64,000 nt of DNA from Catenibacillus scindens (GTDB taxonomy: Bacteria; Bacillota; Clostridia; Lachnospirales; Lachnospiraceae): assembly GCF_014202115.1 (NCBI RefSeq), contig NZ_JACHFW010000008.1:62001-126000 (forward strand), read 5' to 3'. A program made the position numbers and the translations under genes. The notes beneath the pieces are model-generated. The model had not been told where the DNA came from. It made no database searches and saw only the letters and a list, made by a program, of their open reading frames with translations. Within the stretch, counting starts at the first letter, position 1. The number at the start of each line of letters is the position of its first letter. Positions 15,993-25,068 of the stretch are shown here, piece after piece.

Positions 15993-16028
15993 TATAGTAA
16001 ACGACAAATACATTTATCGTTTACTATA
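15993..16028. repeat. 36-bp near-perfect palindrome, copy 1
   Basis: Arms TATAGTAAACGACAAAT and ATTTATCGTTTACTATA differ from perfect symmetry at one pair. A second copy lies at 47920-47955. This copy is 40 bases upstream of the VTT gene start and could act as an operator or as a mobile target. Confidence 0.75.
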
Positions 16029-16067
16029 AAATAATTGTTCAAAAAGAAATTAAGGAGGTATCCAAAG

Positions 16068-16649
16068 ATGACCGCTGCTGTCGCCTTTGTGCGAAGAAAT
16101 GCTATAACTATCGCAGGACTTTCAGTCCTGATCATCATTGCCGCCGTCGCTGCGGCATCCGGTCTTTTTTCATCCAGAGACAATCTTGAAATATTTCTTT
16201 CTCAGGCCGGCATTGCCGCGCCTATTATCTTTTTGCTGATTCAGACCATCCAGGTGGTGATCCCCATTCTCCCCGGCGGAGTAACCAGCCTTATCAGCGT
16301 TGTCGTCTTTGGCCCGGTGTGGGGATTTATATACAGCTACGCCGGTATGGTGGCCGGATCGGTCATCAGCTTCCTCTTAGTCCGAAAATACGGTAAGAAA
16401 CTGATTTTAAAACTGATTTCTGAAGATCACTACAACAAATATATCGGCTGGCTGGAGCGAGGAAAGCGTTTCCATCTCCTCTTTGCCGCCGCCATATTCC
16501 TTCCATTTTTCCCAGATGACGTATTGTGTATGCTTGCCGGACTGTCGGACATGTCTCTGAAACGTTTTACATTGATTATTCTTTTATGCCGCCCAGTATC
16601 TCTCATTGGATACAGTGTAGGATTTAACCTGTTTACCATGTTCTTTTAA
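16068..16649 (+). CDS. TVP38/TMEM64 (VTT, DedA-like) membrane protein
   Basis: A 193-residue integral membrane protein. The central block with PILPGGVTSLISVVVFGP (about residues 70-87), then GSVISFLLVRKYGKK, and later FLPFFPDDVLCMLAG, matches the VTT domain of TVP38/TMEM64 proteins, which includes lipid scramblase-like members. I start at ATG 16068 with TAAGGAGG nine bases upstream; a TTG eleven codons earlier lacks a ribosome site. It is a single-gene unit ending in a strong hairpin. The physiological substrate is unknown. Confidence 0.88.
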   Translation: MTAAVAFVRRNAITIAGLSVLIIIAAVAAASGLFSSRDNLEIFLSQAGIAAPIIFLLIQTIQVVIPILPGGVTSLISVVVFGPVWGFIYSYAGMVAGSVISFLLVRKYGKKLILKLISEDHYNKYIGWLERGKRFHLLFAAAIFLPFFPDDVLCMLAGLSDMSLKRFTLIILLCRPVSLIGYSVGFNLFTMFF

Positions 16650-16685
16650 GAAAGCCGGATAAAGACTTGGCTCCATCCGGCTTTC
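16650..16685. terminator. Bidirectional terminator
   Basis: GAAAGCCGGAT and ATCCGGCTTTC form a perfect 11-bp stem followed by a T-rich tract. It lies between the convergent VTT and PHP genes. Confidence 0.85.
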
Positions 16686-16695
16686 AAAATTTTTG

Positions 16696-17529
16696 TTATG
16701 TTGTGGAGTGGTTCGGCCTGGATTTGTCATTATTTCCCGGAACATCCACCCGTTCCACATATCCGTTTTTCAATTTGCTGCTCCGCTTAAAGGCTTTGCT
16801 CCATCCGCCAATCTTATTGTAGATCCAAAAAGAATGAGTAATCACGGTTTTTGCCTTTCCCATCTTCTCTTTGGTCGTATTAGTGTAAATACTTCCGCCG
16901 CAGGTGATAGGCTTCCTGCTCTTAATAAAGTCAATCAACTGGGATTCCCGGCAGATATCATCGGGTACTTCTGTGTAGGCCAGACCGATACAGTCCAGCT
17001 TATGGGCATCACTGCCCCCCGTTCCCGGAAGATTATACTCTGCCGCAATCCTGCGAGCCTTCTCGTTGACTTCCAAAGGTTCGCAGGCGTTAAAAACTTC
17101 CATAAAATCAAACTCTTTTAATATGTCCGGATTCCGCTTATAGGCTTTAGCATTCATAAAGCTCATAAACTTCTCACCGCATGGATGAGCCGGGCCTAGA
17201 ATCCCCCCATAATTGTGGACAATAGGGATGAGCATCTGTACAGGAATTCCTCTCAATTCCAAAAGCCGCAGTTTTATGCTCTCTGGCATGATCACAATAA
17301 TATGCCCTGCGTCCACTGTGTCGTATTCAACCCCTTTAAAAACTTTGAAATCTTCGTGGCGGCGCCCTTTAATATGGTTCTTCCACTGGCGGTAGCCGCC
17401 GTAAGAATCATGATCCGTGACGAGCATTCCGCCAAACCCCTGGCGCTTCAATGATTTTATATATTCCTCAATAGGCACCTTTCCATCTAAAGATCCCTCT
17501 TTTGTATGGCAATGCATATCAATCTTCAT
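16696..17529 (-). CDS. PHP-domain metal-dependent phosphoesterase
   Basis: A 277-residue PHP-family protein. The metal-binding pattern is DMHCHT (4-9), VTDHDSYGGY near residue 39, GPAHPCG in the middle and GGSDAHKL near 190. PHP proteins of this size hydrolyse phosphate esters or nucleotides; the substrate here is not clear. The start at 17529 has GGGAG eight bases upstream; the GTG three codons earlier is too close to that site. The C-terminus carries about 70 basic, poorly conserved residues after the catalytic region. Confidence 0.85.
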   Translation of the reverse strand: MKIDMHCHTKEGSLDGKVPIEEYIKSLKRQGFGGMLVTDHDSYGGYRQWKNHIKGRRHEDFKVFKGVEYDTVDAGHIIVIMPESIKLRLLELRGIPVQMLIPIVHNYGGILGPAHPCGEKFMSFMNAKAYKRNPDILKEFDFMEVFNACEPLEVNEKARRIAAEYNLPGTGGSDAHKLDCIGLAYTEVPDDICRESQLIDFIKSRKPITCGGSIYTNTTKEKMGKAKTVITHSFWIYNKIGGWSKAFKRSSKLKNGYVERVDVPGNNDKSRPNHSTT

Positions 17530-17627
17530 TACACACACTCCCTTCCCTGACTTACTTTCCAGGACCGTGTTCCCCTATTTATACTATACCTCTTTTTTCG
17601 ATTTTTTACAACGCTCAAAACAAATCT

Positions 17628-17671
17628 GTTGTAGCAGTTCAGCCATCAGAAGGGAACCAAACTGTTACAAC
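17628..17671. repeat. AACAGTTCAG-family repeat copy
   Basis: GTTGTAGCAGTTCAGCCATC begins the copy and CAAACTGTTACAAC ends it, giving inverted ends over 44 bases. It lies between the PHP and HAD genes. Confidence 0.7.
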
Positions 17672-17707
17672 CGGTCTTTAAACATAGCAGAAGCTCGGAA
17701 AACAGAG

Positions 17708-18559
17708 TTACAGACCGCCTTTCAGGACGAATTTTCGGATAGCCCAGGCCACCCCGTCCTCTGTATTGGCCTTTGTAATAAAATCCGCAGCCTGACGGAT
17801 CTTCTCCTCCCCGTTGGCCATAGCCACAGAAAAGCCCGCAGCCCGGATCATAGGAAGATCGTTGCCGGAATCTCCGCAGGCCATGATCTGTTCCCTCTTT
17901 ATACCCAAAATCCGGCCCAGAGCCAGAAGTCCACTGCCCTTATCACATGTAGGCGCGTTGATTTCCATATTGAAGGATGATGCGTTGGTAATATTGTAGT
18001 CCGGATATTTTTCTTTCATTTTCATAAAAGCGTCATCCCGGATCTTCATATCGCCAAAAATCATATGCAGCTTCTCCACCCCAAAGGGCTGTTCTCTTAT
18101 ATAGCCAGCCAGGTCATCTTTTGGAATCCGTGTCTTTCTAATATATTCAAGAAGGGACTGAGGTACAAAAGAAAAATTGTCAGCATTTTCATAATTTTTC
18201 CGGTCTGTATAGCATTTGCCGTCCATATAGCATTCCGCCAGACCTTTAAACTCCAGCATATCCGTCACCATTCCCGCGGCAAAATCTTTGTCTATACAAT
18301 TTTCATAGAGCCTCCGGCCGGTACAAAGATCCACCACTGCCGCCCCGTTACTTGTTAAGGCGTAATGGACCCCCGGAATGTCAAGAAATGCCTGAGGCAG
18401 ACCTCCCACAGGCCGGCCTGTGGCGGGAAGAACTACAACGCCCTGATTTATGGCCTGAGAGATTGCCTGGCGGACGCCGGGAGTGATCTCCTTGGCGTCA
18501 TTAAATACGGTTCCGTCCAGATCCAGGCCGATCATGCGTATATCCATCTTCTCATTCAT
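17708..18559 (-). CDS. Cof-type HAD hydrolase
   Basis: A 283-residue HAD-superfamily phosphatase of the Cof (IIB cap) class. The nucleophile and acid are D13 and D15 in GLDLDGTVFND, motif II is LPATGRP, and motif IV is ACGDSGNDLPMI. Such enzymes dephosphorylate sugar phosphates or cofactors such as FMN or PLP; specificity is not readable. The ATG at 18559 overlaps the ung stop by eight bases and has GGAGG in the end of ung, so the two genes are translationally coupled. A longer reading frame exists upstream inside ung but has no ribosome site. Confidence 0.92.
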   Translation of the reverse strand: MNEKMDIRMIGLDLDGTVFNDAKEITPGVRQAISQAINQGVVVLPATGRPVGGLPQAFLDIPGVHYALTSNGAAVVDLCTGRRLYENCIDKDFAAGMVTDMLEFKGLAECYMDGKCYTDRKNYENADNFSFVPQSLLEYIRKTRIPKDDLAGYIREQPFGVEKLHMIFGDMKIRDDAFMKMKEKYPDYNITNASSFNMEINAPTCDKGSGLLALGRILGIKREQIMACGDSGNDLPMIRAAGFSVAMANGEEKIRQAADFITKANTEDGVAWAIRKFVLKGGL

Positions 18560-19247
18560 GTTCCCGGCCTCCGATATTTTCAATCTGCCAGTCAATGGGC
18601 GTTTCCCCATGGCTTTCCAGAAAAGCATTGGTCTTACTGAAAGGCCGGCTCCCGAAAAATCCCCGGAAGGCCGACAGAGGGCTTGGGTGGGGAGATTTCA
18701 GGACAAGATGCTTTGGATTGGTCAGCATCGCCGCTTTCTGCTGGGCCGGCCGTCCCCACAAAATAAACACCACCGGGCGATCCAGAGCATTCACTGCTTC
18801 AATGACAGCGTCAGTAAACTGTTCCCACCCCATTCCCTGGTGGGAATTGGCCTGATGGGCTCTCACTGTCAGGACTGTGTTGAGCATAAGAACCCCTTGA
18901 TCCGCCCATTTTTTAAGATATCCGTTGTCCGGGACATAGCATCCCAAATCATCGTGAAGTTCCTGAAAAATATTTACCAGGGACGGCGGCAGTTCCCGGA
19001 CCTGAGGCTTCACAGAGAAACTCAGCCCGTGAGCCTGATTCACATTGTGATAGGGGTCCTGTCCGAGAATAACCACTTTCACCTTATGAAGGGGCGTAAA
19101 ATGAAAAGCGTTAAAGATCTCCTCCGCCGGAGGATAAACCACATGGGTCATATATTCATTTTTGACAAATTTATATAAACGGGCATAGTAAGGCTTTTTA
19201 AATTCCGGCTCCATCACTTCAAGCCAGTCATTGGTGATCATTGCCAT
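18552..19247 (-). CDS. ung: Uracil-DNA glycosylase, family 1
   Basis: A 231-residue uracil-DNA glycosylase that removes uracil from DNA in base excision repair. The catalytic water-activating aspartate is in GQDPYHNVNQAHGL, and LLMLNTVLTV, HQGMGWEQFTD and HPSPLSAFRGFFGS complete the family-1 motif set, including the leucine intercalation loop. GGAGG lies seven bases before the ATG at 19247. It is followed by a coupled HAD phosphatase and preceded by hisF at a spacing of 18 bases. Confidence 0.97.
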   Translation of the reverse strand: MAMITNDWLEVMEPEFKKPYYARLYKFVKNEYMTHVVYPPAEEIFNAFHFTPLHKVKVVILGQDPYHNVNQAHGLSFSVKPQVRELPPSLVNIFQELHDDLGCYVPDNGYLKKWADQGVLMLNTVLTVRAHQANSHQGMGWEQFTDAVIEAVNALDRPVVFILWGRPAQQKAAMLTNPKHLVLKSPHPSPLSAFRGFFGSRPFSKTNAFLESHGETPIDWQIENIGGREHE

Positions 19248-19265
19248 GGTCTTTCCTCCGTAACA

Positions 19266-20027
19266 TCACAGCCGAACGGAAACGCCGCGGCCGCGAAGAT
19301 ATTTTTTCAGATCACAGATCTCCATTTCTTTGTAATGAAACAGCGAAGCCGCAAGGACAGCATCCGCTTTTCCTTCAGTGAGAGCGTCATAAAAATGGCT
19401 CATCTGGCCAGCACCGCCGGAGGCGATCACCGGGATCGACACATTTTCGGCAATGGTTCTTGTCAGTTCAAGATCATAGCCGTTTTTCGTACCGTCGCAG
19501 TCCATACTGGTCAGAAGGATCTCGCCGGCACCCAGAGCGTTGGCCCTGATGGCCCACTCAACAGCATCCAGTCCGGTGTCAATGCGACCTCCGTTCTTGT
19601 AAACATTCCATCCGCTGCCATCTTCACGGCGGCGGGCGTCAATAGCCACAACTACACACTGACTGCCAAACTTTTCCGCTGCCTGGCTGATCAGTGACGG
19701 CGTATTAATGGCAGAAGAATTAATAGAAATTTTATCCGCGCCTTCCCGCAAAAGCACACGGAAATCTTCCACAGTACGAATACCTCCGCCTACAGTAAAA
19801 GGGATAAATACTTTCGCGGCCACCTCTCGGACCAGATCTACCACTGTATTTCTCTGATCGCTGGACGCTGTAATATCCAAAAAGACCAGCTCATCGGCGC
19901 CGGCTTTATCATAAGCCGCGGCAATCTCCACAGGATCACCGGCGTCTCTTAAATTAACAAAATTTACACCTTTCACAACTCTCCCGCCATTGACATCCAA
20001 GCAGGGAATGACTCTCTTTGTAAACAT
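19266..20027 (-). CDS. hisF: Imidazole glycerol phosphate synthase cyclase subunit
   Basis: A 253-residue TIM-barrel protein, full length for HisF. It opens [19 protein letters not shown] with catalytic D11, and the second catalytic aspartate is in VVVAIDARR. It converts PRFAR and ammonia to imidazole glycerol phosphate and AICAR in histidine synthesis. It is nine bases downstream of hisH, its glutaminase partner. No other his genes are in the window, so the pair is detached from the rest of the pathway. Confidence 0.97.
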   Translation of the reverse strand: MFTKRVIPCLDVNGGRVVKGVNFVNLRDAGDPVEIAAAYDKAGADELVFLDITASSDQRNTVVDLVREVAAKVFIPFTVGGGIRTVEDFRVLLREGADKISINSSAINTPSLISQAAEKFGSQCVVVAIDARRREDGSGWNVYKNGGRIDTGLDAVEWAIRANALGAGEILLTSMDCDGTKNGYDLELTRTIAENVSIPVIASGGAGQMSHFYDALTEGKADAVLAASLFHYKEMEICDLKKYLRGRGVSVRL

Positions 20028-20036
20028 AGCCGCCTC

Positions 20037-20642
20037 CTATAACGATGCAAAATTCTTCAGTATATTTAATCCCACTTCACTGCTCTTTTCCGGGTGAAAT
20101 TGGCAGGCAAACAGGTTCTCATGCTCCACTGCGGCGTGAATTTCCACGCCATAAAAGGTCTTTGCCGCCACATCTTCCTCATGCTCCGCTTTCAGGTAAT
20201 AGGAATGGACAAAGTAAACATAGCTTCCCGGATCAATCCCGCGAAACAGCTTTGTGCCGGGCCTAAGATCAATGGAGTTCCATCCCATATGAGGGATCTT
20301 TAAACTGTCGACCGGCGGTATTTTTACGATCTCGCCCTTTAAAAGACCGAGTCCGGCCACCCCAGGGCTTTCCTCGCTCCCGGAAAACATAAGCTGCAAT
20401 CCAAGGCAGATGCCTAAAAAGGGAATTTTTTTATCTACAACATCGTAAATGGTATTGACAAGGCCAAAACGGTGAAGCTTATCCATAGCGTCGCCAAAAG
20501 CGCCTACACCTGGGAGTACCACTTTTTCAGCGCTGAGTATCACATCCCTGTCCCTGGTGATCACAGCAGTCTCACCGAGAAACTGAAGGGCTTTTTCTAC
20601 ACTTTTTAAATTTCCTGCGTCATAGTCTATAATTGCAATCAT
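20037..20642 (-). CDS. hisH: Imidazole glycerol phosphate synthase glutaminase subunit
   Basis: A 201-residue class-I glutamine amidotransferase. The nucleophile cysteine is in GICLGLQLMF, the catalytic histidine and glutamate in FHPEKSSEVG, and the oxyanion region is LPGVGAFGDAM. It supplies ammonia to HisF, encoded nine bases downstream. AAAGGAGTTGGTC stands before the ATG. An AT-rich stretch upstream shows no attenuator or T-box that I can recognise. Confidence 0.97.
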   Translation of the reverse strand: MIAIIDYDAGNLKSVEKALQFLGETAVITRDRDVILSAEKVVLPGVGAFGDAMDKLHRFGLVNTIYDVVDKKIPFLGICLGLQLMFSGSEESPGVAGLGLLKGEIVKIPPVDSLKIPHMGWNSIDLRPGTKLFRGIDPGSYVYFVHSYYLKAEHEEDVAAKTFYGVEIHAAVEHENLFACQFHPEKSSEVGLNILKNFASL

Positions 20643-20901
20643 TAATGACCAACTCCTTTGTGTCTATTCTACCTGACTTTTTATGATTTTTACAGTCCTT
20701 CTGGAAAGTTTATAAATTTCATCCGCTTTTTCTACGATTCGCGCATAATTTTCTCTCCATCCAGATTTTTTTGATTCATTTTGACAATACTTTGATAAGT
20801 TTTGCTCTTCAAAACACGAAAATATTTTGAAATTCAATATATATTTTTTATGTTCTTCGTTACTTTTACGAAGGATTTTACACACATATTTAAAGAAATA
20901 T

Positions 20902-20930
20902 TTGCAAAGGGCTCTGATTTATACTATGAT
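20902..20930 (+). promoter_or_regulatory. Promoter for DUF6465 gene
   Basis: TTGCAA (20902-20907) and TATGAT (20925-20930) with a 17-base spacer, 45 bases before the ATG at 20975. Confidence 0.6.
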
Positions 20931-20974
20931 AGCATTATCAATTATCTTTATTGATTTCTTTAAGGAGGATTAAC

Positions 20975-21190
20975 ATGAAGACAACATTATTTGTTGAATA
21001 TGGCCAGAATCAGACAGAGGATAAAGCTCTGATCGCCAAAGTCAAAGAGATCTGGGTAAACGCCGGCAACAAGATTAAAGATATTAATACTTTAAATCTC
21101 TATGTAAAACCGGAAGAAAACTCTGTTTACTATGTTGTTAATGAAACCGTATCTGGCAAACTGACACTTCCTGAACTGGAAGAGGCGTAA
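20975..21190 (+). CDS. DUF6465 family small protein
   Basis: A 71-residue acidic protein recognised as DUF6465 from its KTTLFVEYGQNQ opening, LIAKVKEIWVNAGNK helix and LNLYVKPEENSVYYVVN strand pair. Function is unknown; the fold looks like a small alpha-beta unit with no membrane segment. TAAGGAGG lies before ATG 20975; an in-frame start eight codons earlier has no ribosome site. It is a monocistronic gene between a clear promoter and a clear terminator, which points to strong independent expression. Confidence 0.85.
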   Translation: MKTTLFVEYGQNQTEDKALIAKVKEIWVNAGNKIKDINTLNLYVKPEENSVYYVVNETVSGKLTLPELEEA

Positions 21191-21235
21191 TCTATCAAAG
21201 TGCTGACTAATCTCAAATACATAAATATGTGAAAA

Positions 21236-21272
21236 GCCGACAGCGTCCTTTTCGGAACACTGCCGGCATTTT
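21236..21272. terminator. Terminator after DUF6465
   Basis: GCCGACAG and CTGCCGGC form a stem followed by ATTTTTTATT on the plus strand. It lies between convergent DUF6465 and histidine kinase genes. Confidence 0.8.
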
Positions 21273-22868
21273 TTATTCTCCTGCCGGGGATATGTCCACG
21301 CCTGTAGTAGCGTCCAGCTCAAACCAGAATTCAACCCCATCCTCATGGTTGAACACGCCATAGTTCTGCCCCAGAAGATCCATACTTGCCTTCACAATAG
21401 ACAGACCGACGCCGCTGCCGCCATACTCTCTTGTGTGGGCTTTATCCACTTTATAAAACTTGCCCCAAATTTTCGGCAAATCCTCTTCCGGTATAGGCGT
21501 TCCGGTATTAAACACCGATACCCTCACATGCTGCTGATCTTTAACGATACGAACACGGATAATCTTCTCCCCATCCACATGGTTAAATGCGTTGGAGAGA
21601 TAATTATTAAATACTTCCTCGACAGTGTACACATCCGCCCAGGCATAAACGGGTTCCCTGGCGTCAAAATCCAGAGTCACCTGTTTTTGTTTAAACAGAA
21701 TATCAGAACTGGACAGCAGGTTTTCCACCACAGAAACCACATCAAAATGTTCCATATTCAGATTATTTTCTCCGAACTCAAGCTGATTAAGATCAAGAAG
21801 CTTCTTCACAATGTTGTTCATTTTCGCCGCCTCATCTACAATAACTTCACAGTAAAAATTCCGGCTTTCCTCATCGTCGTTAATATTTTCCATAAGTCCT
21901 TCCGCATATCCCTGAATGAGGGCAATAGGCGTTTTCAATTCATGGGACACATTAGAAAGAAATTCCGTCCTCATATTATCAATCTGGGTCTGCTTTTCCA
22001 GATCTTTTTTAAGTTTGGCATTGGCCAGTTTCAGCTCGCCCAGCGTTGTCTCCAAAGTAGATGACAGATAGTTCATACTGTTCCCAAGGACTCCAATCTC
22101 ATCCTGACGGTTAACCCGGTATTTGGTGGTAAAATCTAACTGGGCCATCCGTGTGGCAATCTGAGCCAGAGTGAGTATGGGCTGGGTAAAGCTTCTCGAA
22201 ATAATGTAAACCACCACTGTGCCAGCCACCAGCATAAACAGAGAGATATACAGATAAAACTGGTTGGACAGATTTACGCTGCGCTCCATACTGTCAATTG
22301 ATGATCGGATTAGTATTCGGTCCCCGTTGTCCAGACTGGCAGACAGATAAAGATAATCGTTGCCAAGACGCTGGACATACATTTTCTGGATCTGATATTT
22401 GGCTGTTGTCCTTAATGTTTCCGTCTGCTCATTGCTCTGGGCGTCCCAGTAATCCTGAACCATTTTATTCTGTTCATCCCCATTATCCTGTGTTCCCATG
22501 GAAGAATAAATGGTCTGGGCATAAATCGTCCCGTTAAACATACTAAGATCATAGGTTCTGAAAATAACGATGGATGTCCCTCTGCCCTCACTCATCCGTT
22601 CCAGACTGTTTTCAAAATCTTCCCCTAGAATCTGGGAAAAATCCGTATTCGGGTTATCCGAAGGAAACCCTTCCGCCTCCTGGGTCACGGCGCCGCTGAC
22701 CATATACAGCCGGTTTACGTCGTTATATGTCTCGATCAGCCCTTTTTGCTTTCCCATCATATAAAAATCGCCCAGAAATAATCCGCTGATCAGCGTACTA
22801 CATATGACAATTCCCAGCACAATTACCATAAGCATAAGGGTCAGCTTTAATCGCAATGATTTATGCAT
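21273..22868 (-). CDS. Sensor histidine kinase, HAMP type
   Basis: A 531-residue membrane histidine kinase. One membrane helix lies at about 10-33 and the second at 204-224, enclosing a 170-residue extracellular sensor. A HAMP linker (about 225-280) precedes a coiled region and H309 in VSHELKTPIAL. The ATPase domain has NYLSNAFNH, a GTPIPEED loop and GGSGVGLSIV. It is encoded downstream of its response regulator with a spacing of 33 bases. The sensor domain has no known ligand signature; the overall architecture fits cell-envelope stress sensors. Confidence 0.93.
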   Translation of the reverse strand: MHKSLRLKLTLMLMVIVLGIVICSTLISGLFLGDFYMMGKQKGLIETYNDVNRLYMVSGAVTQEAEGFPSDNPNTDFSQILGEDFENSLERMSEGRGTSIVIFRTYDLSMFNGTIYAQTIYSSMGTQDNGDEQNKMVQDYWDAQSNEQTETLRTTAKYQIQKMYVQRLGNDYLYLSASLDNGDRILIRSSIDSMERSVNLSNQFYLYISLFMLVAGTVVVYIISRSFTQPILTLAQIATRMAQLDFTTKYRVNRQDEIGVLGNSMNYLSSTLETTLGELKLANAKLKKDLEKQTQIDNMRTEFLSNVSHELKTPIALIQGYAEGLMENINDDEESRNFYCEVIVDEAAKMNNIVKKLLDLNQLEFGENNLNMEHFDVVSVVENLLSSSDILFKQKQVTLDFDAREPVYAWADVYTVEEVFNNYLSNAFNHVDGEKIIRVRIVKDQQHVRVSVFNTGTPIPEEDLPKIWGKFYKVDKAHTREYGGSGVGLSIVKASMDLLGQNYGVFNHEDGVEFWFELDATTGVDISPAGE

Positions 22869-22901
22869 GGGTATCCACCTTCCTGTATTGTACTTTTCCC
22901 T

Positions 22902-23582
22902 TTATTTTGACACTTCAAACTTATACCCCATGCCCCAGATTGTCTTAATGTACTCGCCCTTATCCTTCAGCTTGCTGCGAAGCTTTTTCACATGGGTATC
23001 AATCGTCCTGGCGTCACCGAAATAATCATAATTCCACACATTATTTAAGATACGCTCCCTGGACAGAGCCACCCCCTGATTTGCCACAAAATAGGACAGC
23101 AGCTCAAATTCCTTAAAACTCAGCTCTACCGGTTCCCCGTCCACAGTTACCTCATGGGCCGCTTTATTGAGACGGATGCCCCCCGCTTCAATAATATCAT
23201 CAGGGCCAATGGCATTGCTCCGGCGCAAAATCGCCTCCACCCTCGCCACAAGAATCTTGGGGCTGAAAGGTTTTGTAATGTACTCGTCAACGCCAAGTTC
23301 AAAGCCTAACAGTTCATCTTTTTCATCACTTTTCGCCGTCAGCATAATAATAGGTACCTGAGACATTTTCCGGATCTCCCGGCACACTTCCCAGCCATCC
23401 ATTTTAGGCATCATTACGTCAAGAAGGATCAGGGCGATATCTTTTGTCTCAAAGAAAATATCCACCGCCTGTTCCCCGTTTTCCGCTTCAATAACTTCAA
23501 AGCCTTTCTTGGACAGGAAATCCTTCACCAGTTTCCGCATACGGCTTTCATCATCCACCACAAGTATCTTTAAATTATCCAT
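22902..23582 (-). CDS. OmpR/PhoB-type response regulator
   Basis: A 226-residue regulator with receiver (1-120) and winged-helix DNA-binding domain (about 130-224). The phosphoacceptor is D55 in LILLDVMMPK, the lysine is K104 in YITKPFSPK, and the recognition half has RTIDTHVKKLRSKL. It lies first in the two-gene unit with the histidine kinase. GAGGTGCAGCC precedes the ATG. Targets are not identifiable here. Confidence 0.94.
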   Translation of the reverse strand: MDNLKILVVDDESRMRKLVKDFLSKKGFEVIEAENGEQAVDIFFETKDIALILLDVMMPKMDGWEVCREIRKMSQVPIIMLTAKSDEKDELLGFELGVDEYITKPFSPKILVARVEAILRRSNAIGPDDIIEAGGIRLNKAAHEVTVDGEPVELSFKEFELLSYFVANQGVALSRERILNNVWNYDYFGDARTIDTHVKKLRSKLKDKGEYIKTIWGMGYKFEVSK

Positions 23583-23750
23583 GGCTGCACCTCACCTGAA
23601 TCCTACTTTTTGTAAGGCCCTGGCAAAACACAGCGCCGGGGCCTTACCTGTTTTTCTTCTTATTAGTATACAAAATAATTATGTATCTACTGTGAATTTC
23701 CGCAAAAAAATAAAGGCAGCGAAAAAAATTTTCAAAACAAAGGATTTTCC

Positions 23751-24842
23751 CTAAATACGCCCCTGGCATTCCACAAAGATCAATTGTATCTCATTGGGCT
23801 CCAGTATGGTTGTAAAAGCGATCTTTCCATTGTTTTCTTTATATGTGCGGACAGTCATATGTGGCGTACAACGCATTTTCAGATATGCTGTATCCTCACT
23901 GTCCATATATTGGGGCACGGACATGGCGATCCACTCGTCAAGAACGCTCCCGCTGTTTTTATTCACCCGCAAAAATTTAAGCCGGTACGTATTTTGGAAA
24001 AGTACAGGCAGTTCAAAATATAGCCTTAAAGAATGACGCCCGCCGGAAAAGAATACCTCCGCCTCCTCAGGGGAGATTTCATCTTCTCTTTTAAGATAAT
24101 ACCGGTAATCGGGAGATTTATAATGATGGCAGAGAATTCTGTAATTATGATATTTCCCCCTGGTAACAATAACATTTTCCGTTTTTTTACAAATAAAGCG
24201 CTCCAGACAGTTTAAAAAATTAATGGCATACCAGGCCGGTTTTCTTATCCCCTCTCTGGTGAGAAGACCCACACTGCCGCTTAAACAGGGTGTCTGGTCA
24301 ATATACTCCGCGTATAGATCTGATCCCGTCCAATAAGCCAGAACATCAGCCAGATTCATACATTCCAGCACATTTTTTACAATCCAGGCCCCTTTATAAA
24401 CCGTATCATTGATAATATTTCGGTTAAAAACCGTACAATTCCACTCAGTGACTGTCAGACGCACATTCAGACCTTCTCTGGCCATAACCTCTGCGGCAAA
24501 CTCAAGGCAGGATTTCATATATCCGTCCCGCATCACATGATTATTCAGGCACATGTCAGAATTTTTTCTGGCATAGGGATAGATGTACATAGAAATAAAT
24601 GAGGGTCTCTGATCTATTTTTGCCCAGCGCCGGATCAATTCTTCAAACTGTTCTTTCCCAAAGCGCAGGGAAAAGCCGCCGCCGCCAACCTTGATATTGG
24701 TACCAAATCCCCGCACAGTCTCCGCCAGCACCGCAAAATCTCTCAGATACCTGCAGATCATTTCGTCAATATAATTTCTCCACTCTCCCATCCCCAATTT
24801 AAAATCTGCTTTAGCTAAACCATCAGGGTTTTTATTGAATGA
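23751..24842 (-). pseudogene. Truncated GH39-like protein (C-terminal remnant)
   Basis: About 360 codons match the C-terminal half of a family-39 glycoside hydrolase. KVGGGGFSLRFG and RLTVTEWNCTVFN are present; the glutamate in TEWN is the expected nucleophile. The barrel N-terminus with the acid/base NEP motif is absent, and an in-frame stop lies just upstream of NKNPDGLAKADFK. In relatives this segment follows further barrel sequence and often an AraC-type regulator. No ribosome site precedes the only starts (TTG 24797 and an ATG two codons later). I read it as a decayed gene. A translated fragment could persist but should be inactive. Confidence 0.7.
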
Positions 24843-25016
24843 TTATAGTATATTTGATTATATGCATAAAATCATCAGCACTTTTTGATATTTTTCATGC
24901 ACTTTTTACGTTAATAGGTATTTTATTCACCAATAATGTTGTTATAACTGATATTTTTTTATCTTTTTTTAATCTTCTTTTATCTACTTTGCTTTATGTT
25001 TTTTTCTTTCCATTTC

Positions 25017-25036
25017 GACATATTCTGTGCTATAAT
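25017..25036 (+). promoter_or_regulatory. Probable xpt -10 region
   Basis: A perfect TATAAT at 25031-25036 lies 33 bases before the xpt TTG. Upstream TTTCCA-like sequence gives only a weak -35. I saw no purine riboswitch aptamer in the AT-rich 24843-25030 stretch. Confidence 0.5.
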
Positions 25037-25068
25037 GAGTCAATACAATGATTTTTGAGGTGAGATGT

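Larger units (their letters stand above)
15532..16067. other. Regulatory and repeat region between feoA and the VTT gene
   Basis: This 536-base gap holds the feoA promoter, Fur box and operator (15566-15628), two 39-bp direct repeats, several hairpins, and a 36-bp palindrome near the VTT gene. No convincing gene was found on either strand. Confidence 0.75.

Noticed and set aside
18483-19178. Plus-strand 231-codon open frame
   Set aside because: It is the antisense of ung and the HAD gene, both of which have clear motifs.
20664-20885. Minus-strand 73-codon frame upstream of hisH
   Set aside because: It begins with GTG without a ribosome site, is AT-rich and resembles no family; the basic tail could be chance.
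21345-22064. Plus-strand 239-codon open frame
   Set aside because: It is antisense to the kinase core with its conserved H, N and G boxes.
24843-25030. Purine riboswitch upstream of xpt
   Set aside because: The region is AT-rich and I could not find the conserved three-way junction loops.
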